A stretch of 64,000 nt of DNA, from contig CALXWH010000020.1 of the NCBI GenBank assembly GCA_944392315.1, forward strand, positions 29,920 to 93,919, in the 5' to 3' direction. This DNA is from an uncultured Alphaproteobacteria bacterium. GTDB taxonomy: Bacteria; Pseudomonadota; Alphaproteobacteria; RF32; CAG-239. The position numbers and the translations under genes are program-made. Below are positions 7,728 through 16,792 of this stretch, in pieces; position 1 is the first letter of the stretch; each line of letters starts with the position of its first letter. The notes beneath the pieces were generated by a model, which worked only from the letters and a program-made list of their open reading frames with translations, was not told the DNA's origin and searched no databases.

Positions 7728-8405
7728 TTAGGCTAAACCGATGTGCGGGATATAGCCGCCTAAGTTTAAGCCGCTTGCTAATTTCGCTTGTTCCCAACGA
7801 TCTTCAAATTTGGTGTCAAAAATCAGTTTGGTATCACCATCCACAATCAGCCACCGATTGTTAAATATCTCCCACTCCAACTCACCGCGGTTCCAGACAC
7901 AATGTCCCATGGCGATTATCTTTTTTTCCGGCCCTTCGCCGTCTAGGATATCTTGCAAAACGCCAAACGAGCTGGATATAGCGATATCACCATGGACTTC
8001 CGCGTGCGGGTCGCTGTAAAAACTCCCTTTGCTCGGGAATAACACAAAGCCATTGGCCGGGTTGACGGGGCCGCCTTGATATAAATCTTCATAAACACCG
8101 CGGGCTTCTTTTTCTACACCGCCTTCACGGCTATGACACTCCACAACCGCCGTGCCGAAAAGCAACTTGTTTATCATAATTCCTTTGACGCGTTCCGGTG
8201 AGCAGTCAGTGATGTATATCACGGCTTGATTATAAATATCATTGGGGTCTTGACCGATGTTGACCAAACATTTGCCGACTAAGGTATCATTACGTTCTTG
8301 TTCATAAGTGATGTCGGCGGAAGTGTTCTTTTTGCGACGCGGACGGGGCAGTTTGGTGTTGAATAACGCGTCATTGTCGTCAAAATCTTTGTTTGTCTTT
8401 CTCAT
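7728..8405 (-). CDS. yqgE: YqgE/AlgH family protein (UPF0301)
   Basis: A 225-residue member of the DUF179 family, whose molecular role is still unsettled. Signatures are LVGKCLVNIGQDPNDIYNQA near residue 42, GIMINKLL near 75, and YQGGPVNPANGFVLF near 108. The charged N-terminal 35 residues (PRPRRKK) are an extension beyond the family core. It is transcribed divergently from the DsbD-like gene across about 100 AT-rich bases. The name is secure; the function is not. Confidence 0.85.
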   Translation of the reverse strand: MRKTNKDFDDNDALFNTKLPRPRRKKNTSADITYEQERNDTLVGKCLVNIGQDPNDIYNQAVIYITDCSPERVKGIMINKLLFGTAVVECHSREGGVEKEARGVYEDLYQGGPVNPANGFVLFPSKGSFYSDPHAEVHGDIAISSSFGVLQDILDGEGPEKKIIAMGHCVWNRGELEWEIFNNRWLIVDGDTKLIFDTKFEDRWEQAKLASGLNLGGYIPHIGLA

Positions 8406-8509
8406 CTTTATCTGTGTCTTTCCTTAAAAAGGTTATTGCTTTTTGTCTGACCTGTTATTATTATCTTAGGCATATCTTAATTTTATCTTTAAATCAACCG
8501 TAAAAGTTT

Positions 8510-11500
8510 ATGAAAAGATTTATTTGTTATATAGGGTGTGCGTTTGGGTTTTTCAACCTGATGATGGGGGAAATTCCTACTGCTTTAGCCGAGATTGATG
8601 CGGCTCCGCAAACGGCGGTGCAGCGTGTCGGCGATGAAGCTCATGCGGTGGTTCAGGAGGCGGACGGAGCGGCTGTTTCTGAGGAAGTTCGTGCGGTGCA
8701 TGAGAAGAAAGTTGCAGCAACGACAGAGGGAGATGTTGCGGCAGGCGATGTGGCGATAGCGGAGGAAAATGCTGCGGTGGAGGAAGCCGAAGGTGCACTG
8801 CAAAGTTTGGTGCAAAAAAACGGCGGGCAGGTCTCTCTTAAACCCATTCCGCAAGTGCAAAAAATAGAAACTCATCCGCTTTCTTCTGCAAAAGAGGAGG
8901 CTTCTTCTCAACAAGAATTTATGTTAGAGCAGAAACCAGCACCAAAACAAGAATCTACGGCAGAGCATATTCATAATGAATTGGCAAAATTGCTGTTCTT
9001 GCCATTTGTGGCGGATAAGGTTTATGCGGGGGATAAAATTCACGGTGACCTTTCGGGGCTGATTTTAACTTTTTATCCGACGGCAAGCGATGAAACCGTG
9101 CAAAAATTTACTAAAGGTATTCGCTTTTTTGTGCGGTGGAAGCGGAAATATGATTATGTGGTTGCTCGCTTAAAACATCAGGTTAAAGCGATGAAAATGC
9201 TCCCCAAAGATGCGCCGATTGTGGCTCGTGAAGGCGAATATGCGCCGCTTGAGACGGATTTGACCAAGCAAACCGGCAGCGGGGAATATCAGGTGAGCTA
9301 TAAGCCGTATAAATATCTGGAATATGATGCCGGTCAATATGGCGAGCCGGTGCGGCGGATGGATAAAAATTATGTGACGACCGATGAAACCACATATGCC
9401 GAATTGTTGTTGGCATTGTTGCAATTTGATATGCGCGCGTTTGTGCAGGCGTGGAAAAATATTCCGGCTTCTACCGATGGGGCGGGGGAGAAATTTCAGG
9501 ATTTTGCCGATAAGGGGGAAATTCGCTTGTTGGCGGATAGCTCACTTTTGGGGGATCAGAAAAAAATTCGGGCGGCGTTTGATATTTTGGTGCCGGAGGG
9601 ATTTTATATCAACGGCGATGTGCTGAACCCACAGAATAAACTGGGCTTTGTGCTTTCGGAAACCGAACTTAAAACGAATACGGGGGCGGTCTATCGGCCG
9701 AGCAAAAACGTTAGCGCGTATCAGATTTATCAGCCGTTGGCAGACGGAATCCAAGATAAAAATTCCGTGATGCATCGCGTGTTGAGCGGAAGAGTTCGCG
9801 TGCCGGTGGAATTTGAACGTGCCGACGTGACGAAATCTATGCGGATTTCCGGTGCGTTTCGGTTTGTGTTGTGTTCGGCGAAGGGCACGTGTCAGCCGGT
9901 TGTTTCGTATCATGAGTTGACGTTAAGGCAAGGAGTGCCGGCCGAATCTTCTATTTTTGTAAACTATATCACGCAGGGGTTTGCCAAATATCCGTTGGCG
10001 CAGAGCAAACACGTCAAAGTGCGCGAGGTTACGTATGATGCAGAAAAAGCACAGTTGGCAGTGCAGTTTGAGGGAACGGCCGATATCAGCAATATGGCGG
10101 CGATGGTGGAAGATGCTCAAGGGACGAACTTTGTTAATCCGCGGTACGAGATGAAGCATAGCGGCGGCAAATGGCTGGGAACGGCGTATTTTGACCTTAA
10201 AACGGCGGCCTCATCAGCGGGGACTTTGAACGGGGGTTCGGCAGCTTCGGGCGAGGGTGTTTCGGAAGGTTTTTCAGACAGTACTTCTATGGCACAGGGC
10301 GAGGGTGTTGTAGGTGGTACATCGGCGGAACAGCGTACCGAACAGGTTTTTGAAGCGGCGGAGAGTTTGCCTGAAGTCGCGGTCAGCGCTTCGTTTGATA
10401 ATCGGGAATTTTTGCGCTTGGTGACGACGCCGCGCTTATTGTCGCCCGAAATGCCTTTGGCGGAACAAAATTTCAGCGCATGGGGCTTCTTTGTGTTCGG
10501 GCTTATGATGATGCTGATGCCGGTGATGTTTGCGTTGTTGTTTAATCTGGCGGCTCTTATCTGGCAAAAAGAAGAGCGCGGGCGGATTTTGGCGCGCTTT
10601 GCTCTTACTTTGGCGGTTTTGCTCGGCGGATTGGCTGTCTTTGGGGCGGAATATATCGCCAAGCCCACGTTTTATCTCTCAGGACCGATTGTGGTGACGG
10701 TTATGGGGCTTGCCGTGGCGCTGATGATGGAGCATTTGGGGTATGTGGACTTAACGCTGTTTCGGCCGCTCCGCAAACTTTGCAAATACGGTGTGTTTTC
10801 GGCGGTGTTTATGGTGGTGGTCTTTATCTTTGCGCCGATGCCGTATAAAACAGAAGTGCTGGATGTTTTGGGGCGGCAAAGCGATACGCTTTCACTCGGT
10901 TATCGCTTGAGCGCGTGGGGGCTCATTTGGCTCGGGATGATGATTTTGCCGTTTCTCACGCTTTGGATTGCCCCGAAAACAACCTATTTCTTGCTGTTTT
11001 GTGAGCGGATTAATTTGTTTTACACGGGCTTGTTGTTGGCGTGGGTGGTTTGGATTTGCGGGGCGGTTTATTCGCTTTGGGCGGCACTGTTGATAGCGGC
11101 GTTTGGTGCGGTGATGGCGGCGCTCTGGTATTGGTTTCCGATAGCTGTCGGGGAGGTGATTAAGCACGCGCGTTCGGCTTCACGGCAGGCAGAACTTTTC
11201 TTTCGGGTGCAAAAGCACTGGCTTTTGGCGCTTGTGCTTGTTATGGTGGTCTTTGGTTTTGGGGTTTCCGTATGGGCGCCGCGCGAAAGGGCTCCTCAAA
11301 CGGTAACGGCAGAGTTTGCGTCGGTTAAAATGGCGCAAGAACGAGACCCACAACGGCCGCTTTTGATTACCGTGGGGGCGGCTTATTCCCCAAGAGCGTT
11401 AATGAACTTGCGGGTGGTCGGCGTGCTCAAAAAAGCGGGGCTGGCGGTGATTGAAATTGATGCTTTAAAAAATCCGGAAGAGGCTTATTATTGGTTTCAA

Positions 11501-11620
11501 CGTTATCAGCACTTTTATCCGCCTTTGTCGGTGTTGTTTACGGCGCGGCATCCTTATGGGTTGGTGTTGCCGCAAAACTTGAAAGAGGTGGACTTTAATA
11601 AGGCTTTGAGCGGGTGGTAA
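8510..11620 (+). CDS. DsbD-like membrane protein, C-terminal CxxC lost
   Basis: A 1036-residue protein. A signal peptide (residues 1-28, ending TALA) is followed by an Ala/Glu-rich linker (30-150). A periplasmic region (160-640) contains a C-x5-C pair, C455 and C461 in VLCSAKGTCQPV, matching the active cysteines of the N-terminal domain of DsbD. About eight membrane segments span 655-945. A C-terminal thioredoxin-like domain (955-1036) has TVGAAYSPRALMNL where a CxxC would be. DsbD-type proteins pass electrons from cytoplasmic thioredoxin through the membrane to periplasmic disulfides. Here the last relay site is missing, and the membrane cysteines (LCKYG, LFCER, WICGA) do not form the usual pair. 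It may work with a partner or have changed role. Confidence 0.7.
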   Translation: MKRFICYIGCAFGFFNLMMGEIPTALAEIDAAPQTAVQRVGDEAHAVVQEADGAAVSEEVRAVHEKKVAATTEGDVAAGDVAIAEENAAVEEAEGALQSLVQKNGGQVSLKPIPQVQKIETHPLSSAKEEASSQQEFMLEQKPAPKQESTAEHIHNELAKLLFLPFVADKVYAGDKIHGDLSGLILTFYPTASDETVQKFTKGIRFFVRWKRKYDYVVARLKHQVKAMKMLPKDAPIVAREGEYAPLETDLTKQTGSGEYQVSYKPYKYLEYDAGQYGEPVRRMDKNYVTTDETTYAELLLALLQFDMRAFVQAWKNIPASTDGAGEKFQDFADKGEIRLLADSSLLGDQKKIRAAFDILVPEGFYINGDVLNPQNKLGFVLSETELKTNTGAVYRPSKNVSAYQIYQPLADGIQDKNSVMHRVLSGRVRVPVEFERADVTKSMRISGAFRFVLCSAKGTCQPVVSYHELTLRQGVPAESSIFVNYITQGFAKYPLAQSKHVKVREVTYDAEKAQLAVQFEGTADISNMAAMVEDAQGTNFVNPRYEMKHSGGKWLGTAYFDLKTAASSAGTLNGGSAASGEGVSEGFSDSTSMAQGEGVVGGTSAEQRTEQVFEAAESLPEVAVSASFDNREFLRLVTTPRLLSPEMPLAEQNFSAWGFFVFGLMMMLMPVMFALLFNLAALIWQKEERGRILARFALTLAVLLGGLAVFGAEYIAKPTFYLSGPIVVTVMGLAVALMMEHLGYVDLTLFRPLRKLCKYGVFSAVFMVVVFIFAPMPYKTEVLDVLGRQSDTLSLGYRLSAWGLIWLGMMILPFLTLWIAPKTTYFLLFCERINLFYTGLLLAWVVWICGAVYSLWAALLIAAFGAVMAALWYWFPIAVGEVIKHARSASRQAELFFRVQKHWLLALVLVMVVFGFGVSVWAPRERAPQTVTAEFASVKMAQERDPQRPLLITVGAAYSPRALMNLRVVGVLKKAGLAVIEIDALKNPEEAYYWFQRYQHFYPPLSVLFTARHPYGLVLPQNLKEVDFNKALSGW

Positions 11621-11660
11621 TGTTTTTTGTTTTGTTTTTTATGTAGGAGGTTTGTGGCTT

Positions 11661-12866
11661 ATGGCTATGCAACTTAATGCTTCAGCTCCCGCGGGGATGC
11701 GTTTGACGGTGGCGATTATCGGAAAGGCTAATGCCGGTAAATCTGCCCTCTTGAACCAAATTGTCGGACAAGATACGGCGATTGTTTCTGCCGTTGCCGG
11801 TACAACAACCGACGCGGTGTTAAAACCCTATGAACTGATACCGGTCGGGCCGGTGTGTTTTTATGATACTGCGGGGCTTGATGATACGACCGAATTGGGC
11901 GCTAAACGAGTGGGCGCAACCGAAAAGGTTATTCGTAAGGCCGATATGGCGTTGTTGGTTATTGGGGAAGACGGCGTGGATGATTTGACAAGAAAACATA
12001 TGGCGCTGTTGGAAGAAAAGAAAATCCCGTTTATCCTTGTGTTTAACTTTAGAGATAAGCGTCGGTTGAATGATGCCGATCGCGACTTTTTTGACCGCTT
12101 TAAGGGCGTGTTTGTTTCGGCTAAAACCGGCGAGGGGATTGAAGAATTAAAACAGCGGATGATTGATGTTTTGACGCCGTTTGCGCAAGAGCCGCCGTTG
12201 TTGCATGATTTAATCAAGCCTAAAAATACCGTGCTGTTGGTGGTGCCGATTGATTTGGCGGCGCCGAAAGGACGGCTCATTTTGCCACAGGTGCAGGCGT
12301 TGCGGGAAATTTTGGATGCCGACGCCATGCCGGTGGTTGCAAAAGTGAGCGAAGTGGCGGATGTGTTGCATAACTTATTGACACCTCCTGATTTGGTGAT
12401 TACCGATAGTCAGGCGGTTAAAGAAGTGGCCGAGATTGTGCCGAACGCGGTTCCGCTGACGACTTTTTCAACACTCTTCTCGCGCTATAAAGGTGATTTT
12501 AATGCGCAACTTGAGGGCGCAAAGGTGATTGATAAGCTTCAAAACGGTGATAAGGTTTTGATGGCGGAAGGATGTTCGCACCATATTACCTGCGATGATA
12601 TCGGGCGGGTGAAAATTCCGAATTGGATTTTGAAATATACCGGAAAGGATATCCGCTTTGACTATGCGCAAGGGACGGATTTTCCGGATAATCTTAACGA
12701 CTACGCACTCGTTATCCATTGCGGCGGATGTATGCTCAATCGGGCGGAGATGCGGCGGCGTATCAACGAATGTGCGCGGCAGAACGTGCCCGTTACCAAC
12801 TACGGCATCTTGATTTCTAAGATGATGGGTGTGTTGGAGCGTGTTATTAAACCTTTGGAAAAATAG
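11661..12866 (+). CDS. hydF: [FeFe]-hydrogenase maturation GTPase HydF
   Basis: A 401-residue scaffold on which the 2Fe subcluster of the H-cluster is assembled with HydE and HydG before transfer to HydA. The N-terminal Era-like GTPase has its P-loop GKANAGKS at residues 21-28 and a DTAGLDD switch near 70. The C-terminal cluster-binding domain has CSHH at 305-308 and HCGGC at 353-357, the CxH...HCxxC ligand set. I chose the ATG at 11661, ten bases after TAGGAGG; a TTG at 11652 is too close to that site. HydE, HydG and the hydrogenase are not in this window. Its presence argues for anaerobic hydrogen production or uptake. Confidence 0.95.
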   Translation: MAMQLNASAPAGMRLTVAIIGKANAGKSALLNQIVGQDTAIVSAVAGTTTDAVLKPYELIPVGPVCFYDTAGLDDTTELGAKRVGATEKVIRKADMALLVIGEDGVDDLTRKHMALLEEKKIPFILVFNFRDKRRLNDADRDFFDRFKGVFVSAKTGEGIEELKQRMIDVLTPFAQEPPLLHDLIKPKNTVLLVVPIDLAAPKGRLILPQVQALREILDADAMPVVAKVSEVADVLHNLLTPPDLVITDSQAVKEVAEIVPNAVPLTTFSTLFSRYKGDFNAQLEGAKVIDKLQNGDKVLMAEGCSHHITCDDIGRVKIPNWILKYTGKDIRFDYAQGTDFPDNLNDYALVIHCGGCMLNRAEMRRRINECARQNVPVTNYGILISKMMGVLERVIKPLEK

Positions 12867-12905
12867 TCATAAGATACTTTTTTTCTAACCTTAAGGTAAA
12901 AAATA

Positions 12906-12930
12906 AAGGGGCTTCTTTAGCCCCTTCTTT
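12906..12930. terminator. Bidirectional terminator between hydF and the 12950 gene
   Basis: AAGGGGCT and AGCCCCTT pair across a short loop, with T-rich sequence on the plus side and A-rich sequence on the other. It lies between two converging genes. Confidence 0.75.
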
Positions 12931-12949
12931 TATCAGGATTTTTTGCTTT

Positions 12950-14032
12950 TTACTTGCGGTTGTCTTCATATTTGCAACGGCGTTTGATGATGGTTTTTAT
13001 CTCATCGGCATCATTTGGCGCCATGGCATACAACGGAATTGAAAACGGCGTGAACACATTATGTTTGCACAAGTGCTGCATAAAGGTCAGCTTGTATTTG
13101 TCTTTGGCTTCCGCTTTTAAGTGCAACGCTATTATCGGGCGGCGGCTGATGAAACTGGTGTATTTTTCTTCGGCCAGTTCAACATCGTTCCAATTTAACA
13201 AGGCGTTGTGGTCTATTTTTATCCCTTCATGATTGATGACGGCCACAGGTTGCGGGAATATCAACACAAACACAACCATGGCTAAGGCGACCAAGCTCAA
13301 GGTCATTACCGCAATCAGCAGGGTAACCATGGTCATGGACGTAATTAAATGACAGCACATCAGGCATCTGGTCAGCAACCATACAAAGTATGAAACGGCT
13401 GCGTATAATAATGTCAGTGCCACAATTTGACGGCGCTCGTAATAAAAGACTTTTTCTTCACTCGGGTGAATGAGTTCTTTGAACTTGTCCTTGATTTCTT
13501 TAGCGGCGCGTTTGGCGGCTGTGGTGGTCGCATTTTTTATCCCTGATGCGGCTATAGCTGCGCCGACAGGTAATTTTTTGACACGCTTTATTGGGCTTTC
13601 GCTTACGGTTGCTTCTGTGGTTGCGACCTCGTTTAGCTCTTGATTAAGCTCGGCCGTTGAGGCTTCGGCTTTTTCGGCGGCAGATTTCGCAGCTTTTTTC
13701 GCGTTTACCATTTTACGCAATGCCTTTTTGGCCTTTATTGTGGCTTTGAGGGCTTTTTTGCTGGCCTTTTGCGCTTCTTTTTCGGCGGCTTTTTCTACCG
13801 TTTTTAAGGTTGTTTCTATCGTGCGCTCAACGATTTTTTTCGGAGCGGCTTTGGCGGCGGCCGGAAGTTTCTTTATCTTTTCGGCAACGGGGGCTATCAC
13901 CTTTTTCTTTTCAGCGGCAGCAGGTGCTGCGGGCTCTGGTGCAAGAGGCGCTTTTTTGACGGCTTTTGCCGGCGTCTTTTTGGCTCTGACGGGAGCGGCG
14001 GCCGCGGGTTTACGCTTTGGGGTTTTCGGCAT
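12950..14032 (-). CDS. Lys/Ala/Pro-rich histone-like membrane protein
   Basis: A 360-residue protein with two halves. Residues 1-190 are almost entirely Lys, Ala and Pro with repeated AKKA-type motifs, like the tail of histone H1 or AlgP-type proteins. Then come two hydrophobic segments (about 205-260) and a C-terminal soluble domain with VINHEGIKIDHNALLNWNDV, which resembles PH-like domains of bacterial membrane proteins. The tail may bind nucleic acid or polyanions at the membrane; that is inference. I chose the ATG at 14032 because AAGGA sits seven bases upstream; an ATG at 14056 would add eight residues. Confidence 0.65.
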   Translation of the reverse strand: MPKTPKRKPAAAAPVRAKKTPAKAVKKAPLAPEPAAPAAAEKKKVIAPVAEKIKKLPAAAKAAPKKIVERTIETTLKTVEKAAEKEAQKASKKALKATIKAKKALRKMVNAKKAAKSAAEKAEASTAELNQELNEVATTEATVSESPIKRVKKLPVGAAIAASGIKNATTTAAKRAAKEIKDKFKELIHPSEEKVFYYERRQIVALTLLYAAVSYFVWLLTRCLMCCHLITSMTMVTLLIAVMTLSLVALAMVVFVLIFPQPVAVINHEGIKIDHNALLNWNDVELAEEKYTSFISRRPIIALHLKAEAKDKYKLTFMQHLCKHNVFTPFSIPLYAMAPNDADEIKTIIKRRCKYEDNRK

Positions 14033-14231
14033 TTCTTTATCCTTTCGTGTTGACATACATACTCGCTGTTATTGTTACTCGTATTCGGTTAATGCATGGT
14101 TAATATATAGCGCTTTTTTGTGGGGGTTTTAGATGTTTATGGCCTTTTTGCTTGACTTTCGGCGGCGGGATGATAAATTTGTGGCGTTATTGAATTATTT
14201 TGAGGTTTAACTTTTTTTAAGTATATGTCTT

Positions 14232-14807
14232 ATGCAGAAAGATGAAAAATCAGCAAAAGTTCTTTCTTCTAAATATTTGATGAAAGAACCGTGGTGTACG
14301 TTACGCGAAGATGCTATCCAACTTGCTAACGGTGTGGTTATTCCGAAGTATTACGTTTTGGAATATCCAAACTGGGTGAACGTGTTGGCGGTGACCAAAG
14401 ATAAAAAATTTATGATGATACGTCAATATCGTCATGGTACGCAAACCGTCAACTATGAACTTTGCGGCGGTTGTGTGGACACAACGGATGCTTCTCCTCT
14501 GGAGGCGGCCAAACGTGAACTTTTGGAAGAGACCGGTTATGGTAACGGAAAATGGACGTTTAATCTGAAACTTTCCGCTAACCCCAGTACGACCAATAAC
14601 TGGACGTATAACTTTATTGCCGAAGATGTGGAACTTATCGGGACGCAACATCTGGACGGCGGGGAAGATATTTCCGTGCATCTGCTCTCGTTTGAGGAAG
14701 TGTTGGCGTTGCTTAAACAAAATGAAATTATCCAATCGGTGCATGCGTGCGCGTTTTGGAAATATTTTGCAATGCATTTATGCACGCCGGATTTTTCTGA
14801 TTTTTAA
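14232..14807 (+). CDS. Nudix hydrolase
   Basis: A 191-residue ADP-ribose-pyrophosphatase-like enzyme that would cleave a nucleoside diphosphate linked to another group. The Nudix helix is present near residues 80-105: AAKRELLEETGYG, with the catalytic REL and EE residues. The loop before it, ELCGGCVDTTDASPLE, appears to carry one extra residue and an Asp in place of the usual Glu. Aromatic residues upstream (WCTLREDAI, then YYVLEYPNWVNVL) fit the swapped N-terminal strands of the ADP-ribose subgroup. The ribosome site is weak. Substrate is unknown. Confidence 0.85.
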   Translation: MQKDEKSAKVLSSKYLMKEPWCTLREDAIQLANGVVIPKYYVLEYPNWVNVLAVTKDKKFMMIRQYRHGTQTVNYELCGGCVDTTDASPLEAAKRELLEETGYGNGKWTFNLKLSANPSTTNNWTYNFIAEDVELIGTQHLDGGEDISVHLLSFEEVLALLKQNEIIQSVHACAFWKYFAMHLCTPDFSDF

Positions 14808-14915
14808 GGAAAAATAAAGCTAAAATCAGCGGGAAAAAAGAAACTTCGCTGTGCTCCTGATTTTTAGTTTGTTTTTGAAGTATTTTTTTGTTTTACAATT
14901 TAATTCTTATTTTTT

Positions 14916-15329
14916 ATGGACAAGAAACAACGTGAACAGGCAATTAATTTGTTTGTTTTGAAGTATCGCCAAACGCCTAAAGAATATGGGCTGCCGGTGG
15001 TGGATGTTTTTAAATCTCAGAGAGCGTATATCTATGCGCCGACTGAAAAAATCTCTAAAGCCTATAAAAGTTCGCAAGGGCTTATCCGTTGGATGTTCAC
15101 ATGGGCGTTATGGCCGCTGGCTATTCCGTTTATCGTTCTTTTGTTCTACACCTTTCCTAATTATGTGCAAAATGGTGCGGAATTTGATGCGATTACCATT
15201 GCGGCGGTGGTGTTCTTCTTTTTTTGGTGCACTTTGATGATGGGCTTTGTTTTTATGGTCTTTGGCAAGATAAAAAGTGCAAAAATAAGGTGCTCTACAT
15301 CAATTATGCGTATTAAGCGTATGTTTTAA
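14916..15329 (+). CDS. Small two-pass membrane protein
   Basis: 137 residues, unrecognised. A soluble N-terminus of about 55 residues precedes two hydrophobic segments (about 60-82 and 92-118), ending in a basic tail. No ribosome site is obvious. It is separated from the Nudix gene by about 110 AT-rich bases and is followed by a terminator at 15352. Confidence 0.6.
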   Translation: MDKKQREQAINLFVLKYRQTPKEYGLPVVDVFKSQRAYIYAPTEKISKAYKSSQGLIRWMFTWALWPLAIPFIVLLFYTFPNYVQNGAEFDAITIAAVVFFFFWCTLMMGFVFMVFGKIKSAKIRCSTSIMRIKRMF

Positions 15330-15351
15330 CGTCATATCTTGATGTGTTTTA

Positions 15352-15386
15352 TGAAAGGGGCTTTTTTTGAGCTCCCTTTTTTGTGG
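15352..15386 (+). terminator. Terminator
   Basis: AAAGGGGCT and AGCTCCCTTT pair with one bulge and are followed by T6. It ends the 14916 gene and faces the converging LRR-like gene. Confidence 0.65.
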
Positions 15387-15435
15387 TTTTTATCGGTTTT
15401 GCTGTGTTCTTCTATCTGTCGGAATCTTTTTTATT

Positions 15436-16611
15436 TCAGGTGCGGGTTCTGTAATTTGAGGCGTAGCCTTTCATGATTTTTTCAGCATATAATTCCGCCT
15501 CTAATTTTCTGCCGGAGGTGGTTTTGTTCTTCCATTTGACGCTTTTTAATCTTTCTAGCGGGAGAGATTGTAGGTCAAATTTCAGCGGAAATTTGGTGTT
15601 GTTTATATAGAGAAAGGCTAATGTCTTGGGCAATTCCATAAAATTTGCGTTTTTAATCTGTGTGCCCGAAATATCTATCCCGTATAAGTTTGGGTATAGT
15701 CTTGCAATGGAATAGTCGGTGTTGATGTTTTTACATTCCGGCATATCCAAGGTGCGCAGGCGGGGGAGGCGGGGAAGTTTGCTGAAATTTAAGTCATTGC
15801 CTTTGCCGATGCGTAAATTTTGCAGTTTCGGGTGAAGAGATAGCTGGTTGAGGTTCGTGAGCAGTGTGGAGCTGTTTAGCTCTAAGGTTTCTATTGTCAG
15901 AGGTAACGTGTTAAACTCAAAATTGTGCAAGTCTATGTTGTTTAAGCGGAGTTTTTTTAAGTTGGGAAGGTTGGAAATGTCCCAGTGCTTCGGGAAATTC
16001 TTGATGTCTTGTAGCTCCAATGTTTCAAGCTCTTGGGGAAAGACGACATCATGTTTGGTCCAGTCAAGCCCTTTTAATTGGAGCGTGGTTAATCTTTTGC
16101 CGCTGGTTAAATCCAAATTTTTCGGCAGGCCGTCGCTTTCTGCATCCGGGGTTTTATAAAGCGCGCCGATGATGGTGGCGGTTTTGCCGTGCGGATTGAG
16201 CATCAGGCTGTCTACCGTTGCCCACTCCGGATACCAAAAGGTTACTTCATCGGGGACTAAATACGCCGTCTGTCTGGTGTTGGATGAACGCAAAATGTAT
16301 TCTTTGGCGTGGCGCTCGCTATAATCAAACTCTATCGGGTAGCCCAAGCGCTTGAGCCGATTGCAGATTTCTTGCGGCTGCTCGCGTCTGGTGCTCATGG
16401 CCGATAAGGTTTTCGTAAAGTCTTCAGGGCGATTGGTATCTTCTATTAACCGAAGCAGGCGTTTGATAATCACCGGCGCGTTGGTGTGGCTTAATATCTC
16501 TATCCCTGCTTCATCGGTAATCATTAAAGGCGCGCTTACCCGCGTATACGGCAACATCAACGTGCCGCAGCCCAACGGAGATTTCGGATCGGTTATATCA
16601 ACAAATGCCAT
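15436..16611 (-). CDS. LRR-like family protein, divergent member
   Basis: A 391-residue cytoplasmic protein without a signal peptide. Its N-terminus (MAFVDITDPKSPLG, with the later REQPQEI segment) aligns by eye with the N-terminal domain of the five other family members in this window. From about residue 165 it has more classical leucine-rich repeats (LTTLQLKGLDW, LETLELQDI, LKKLRLNNIDL, IETLELNSS, LQNLRIGKG, LRTLDMPEC) rather than the 41-residue units of the others. The C-terminal WKG cap is not clear. Its promoter shares the TATTCT -10 box of the family (16670-16698). Such repeats usually bind proteins; the partner is unknown. Confidence 0.75.
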   Translation of the reverse strand: MAFVDITDPKSPLGCGTLMLPYTRVSAPLMITDEAGIEILSHTNAPVIIKRLLRLIEDTNRPEDFTKTLSAMSTRREQPQEICNRLKRLGYPIEFDYSERHAKEYILRSSNTRQTAYLVPDEVTFWYPEWATVDSLMLNPHGKTATIIGALYKTPDAESDGLPKNLDLTSGKRLTTLQLKGLDWTKHDVVFPQELETLELQDIKNFPKHWDISNLPNLKKLRLNNIDLHNFEFNTLPLTIETLELNSSTLLTNLNQLSLHPKLQNLRIGKGNDLNFSKLPRLPRLRTLDMPECKNINTDYSIARLYPNLYGIDISGTQIKNANFMELPKTLAFLYINNTKFPLKFDLQSLPLERLKSVKWKNKTTSGRKLEAELYAEKIMKGYASNYRTRT

Positions 16612-16669
16612 ATCTTTTCTTTGCGCCTTTCCTCTGTGCCTCTTATCTTTTCGCTTCTTTTATTCTCTT

Positions 16670-16698
16670 AGAATAACCGATGGGGCGCAATTAGTCAA
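16670..16698 (-). promoter_or_regulatory. Promoter of the 15436 LRR-like gene
   Basis: On the minus strand: TTGACT, 17-base spacer, TATTCT. The -10 box is the same hexamer as at the four other family promoters. Confidence 0.6.
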
Positions 16699-16727
16699 TA
16701 AAATTGTCGGATAAGCGCGCGAAATGC

Positions 16728-16756
16728 TTGACACGCCGCGCACAGAGGCTTATTTT
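16728..16756 (+). promoter_or_regulatory. Promoter of pgi
   Basis: TTGACA, a 17-base spacer and TATTTT, 37 bases before the chosen pgi start. Confidence 0.65.
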
Positions 16757-16792
16757 ATGCCCATTAGTGATAATTTTTGTAGGAGATTTATG

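Noticed and set aside
8577..8914. Several minus-strand open frames opposite the DsbD-like gene
   Set aside because: They are shadows of the Ala/Glu-rich linker; the plus strand has a signal peptide and family motifs.
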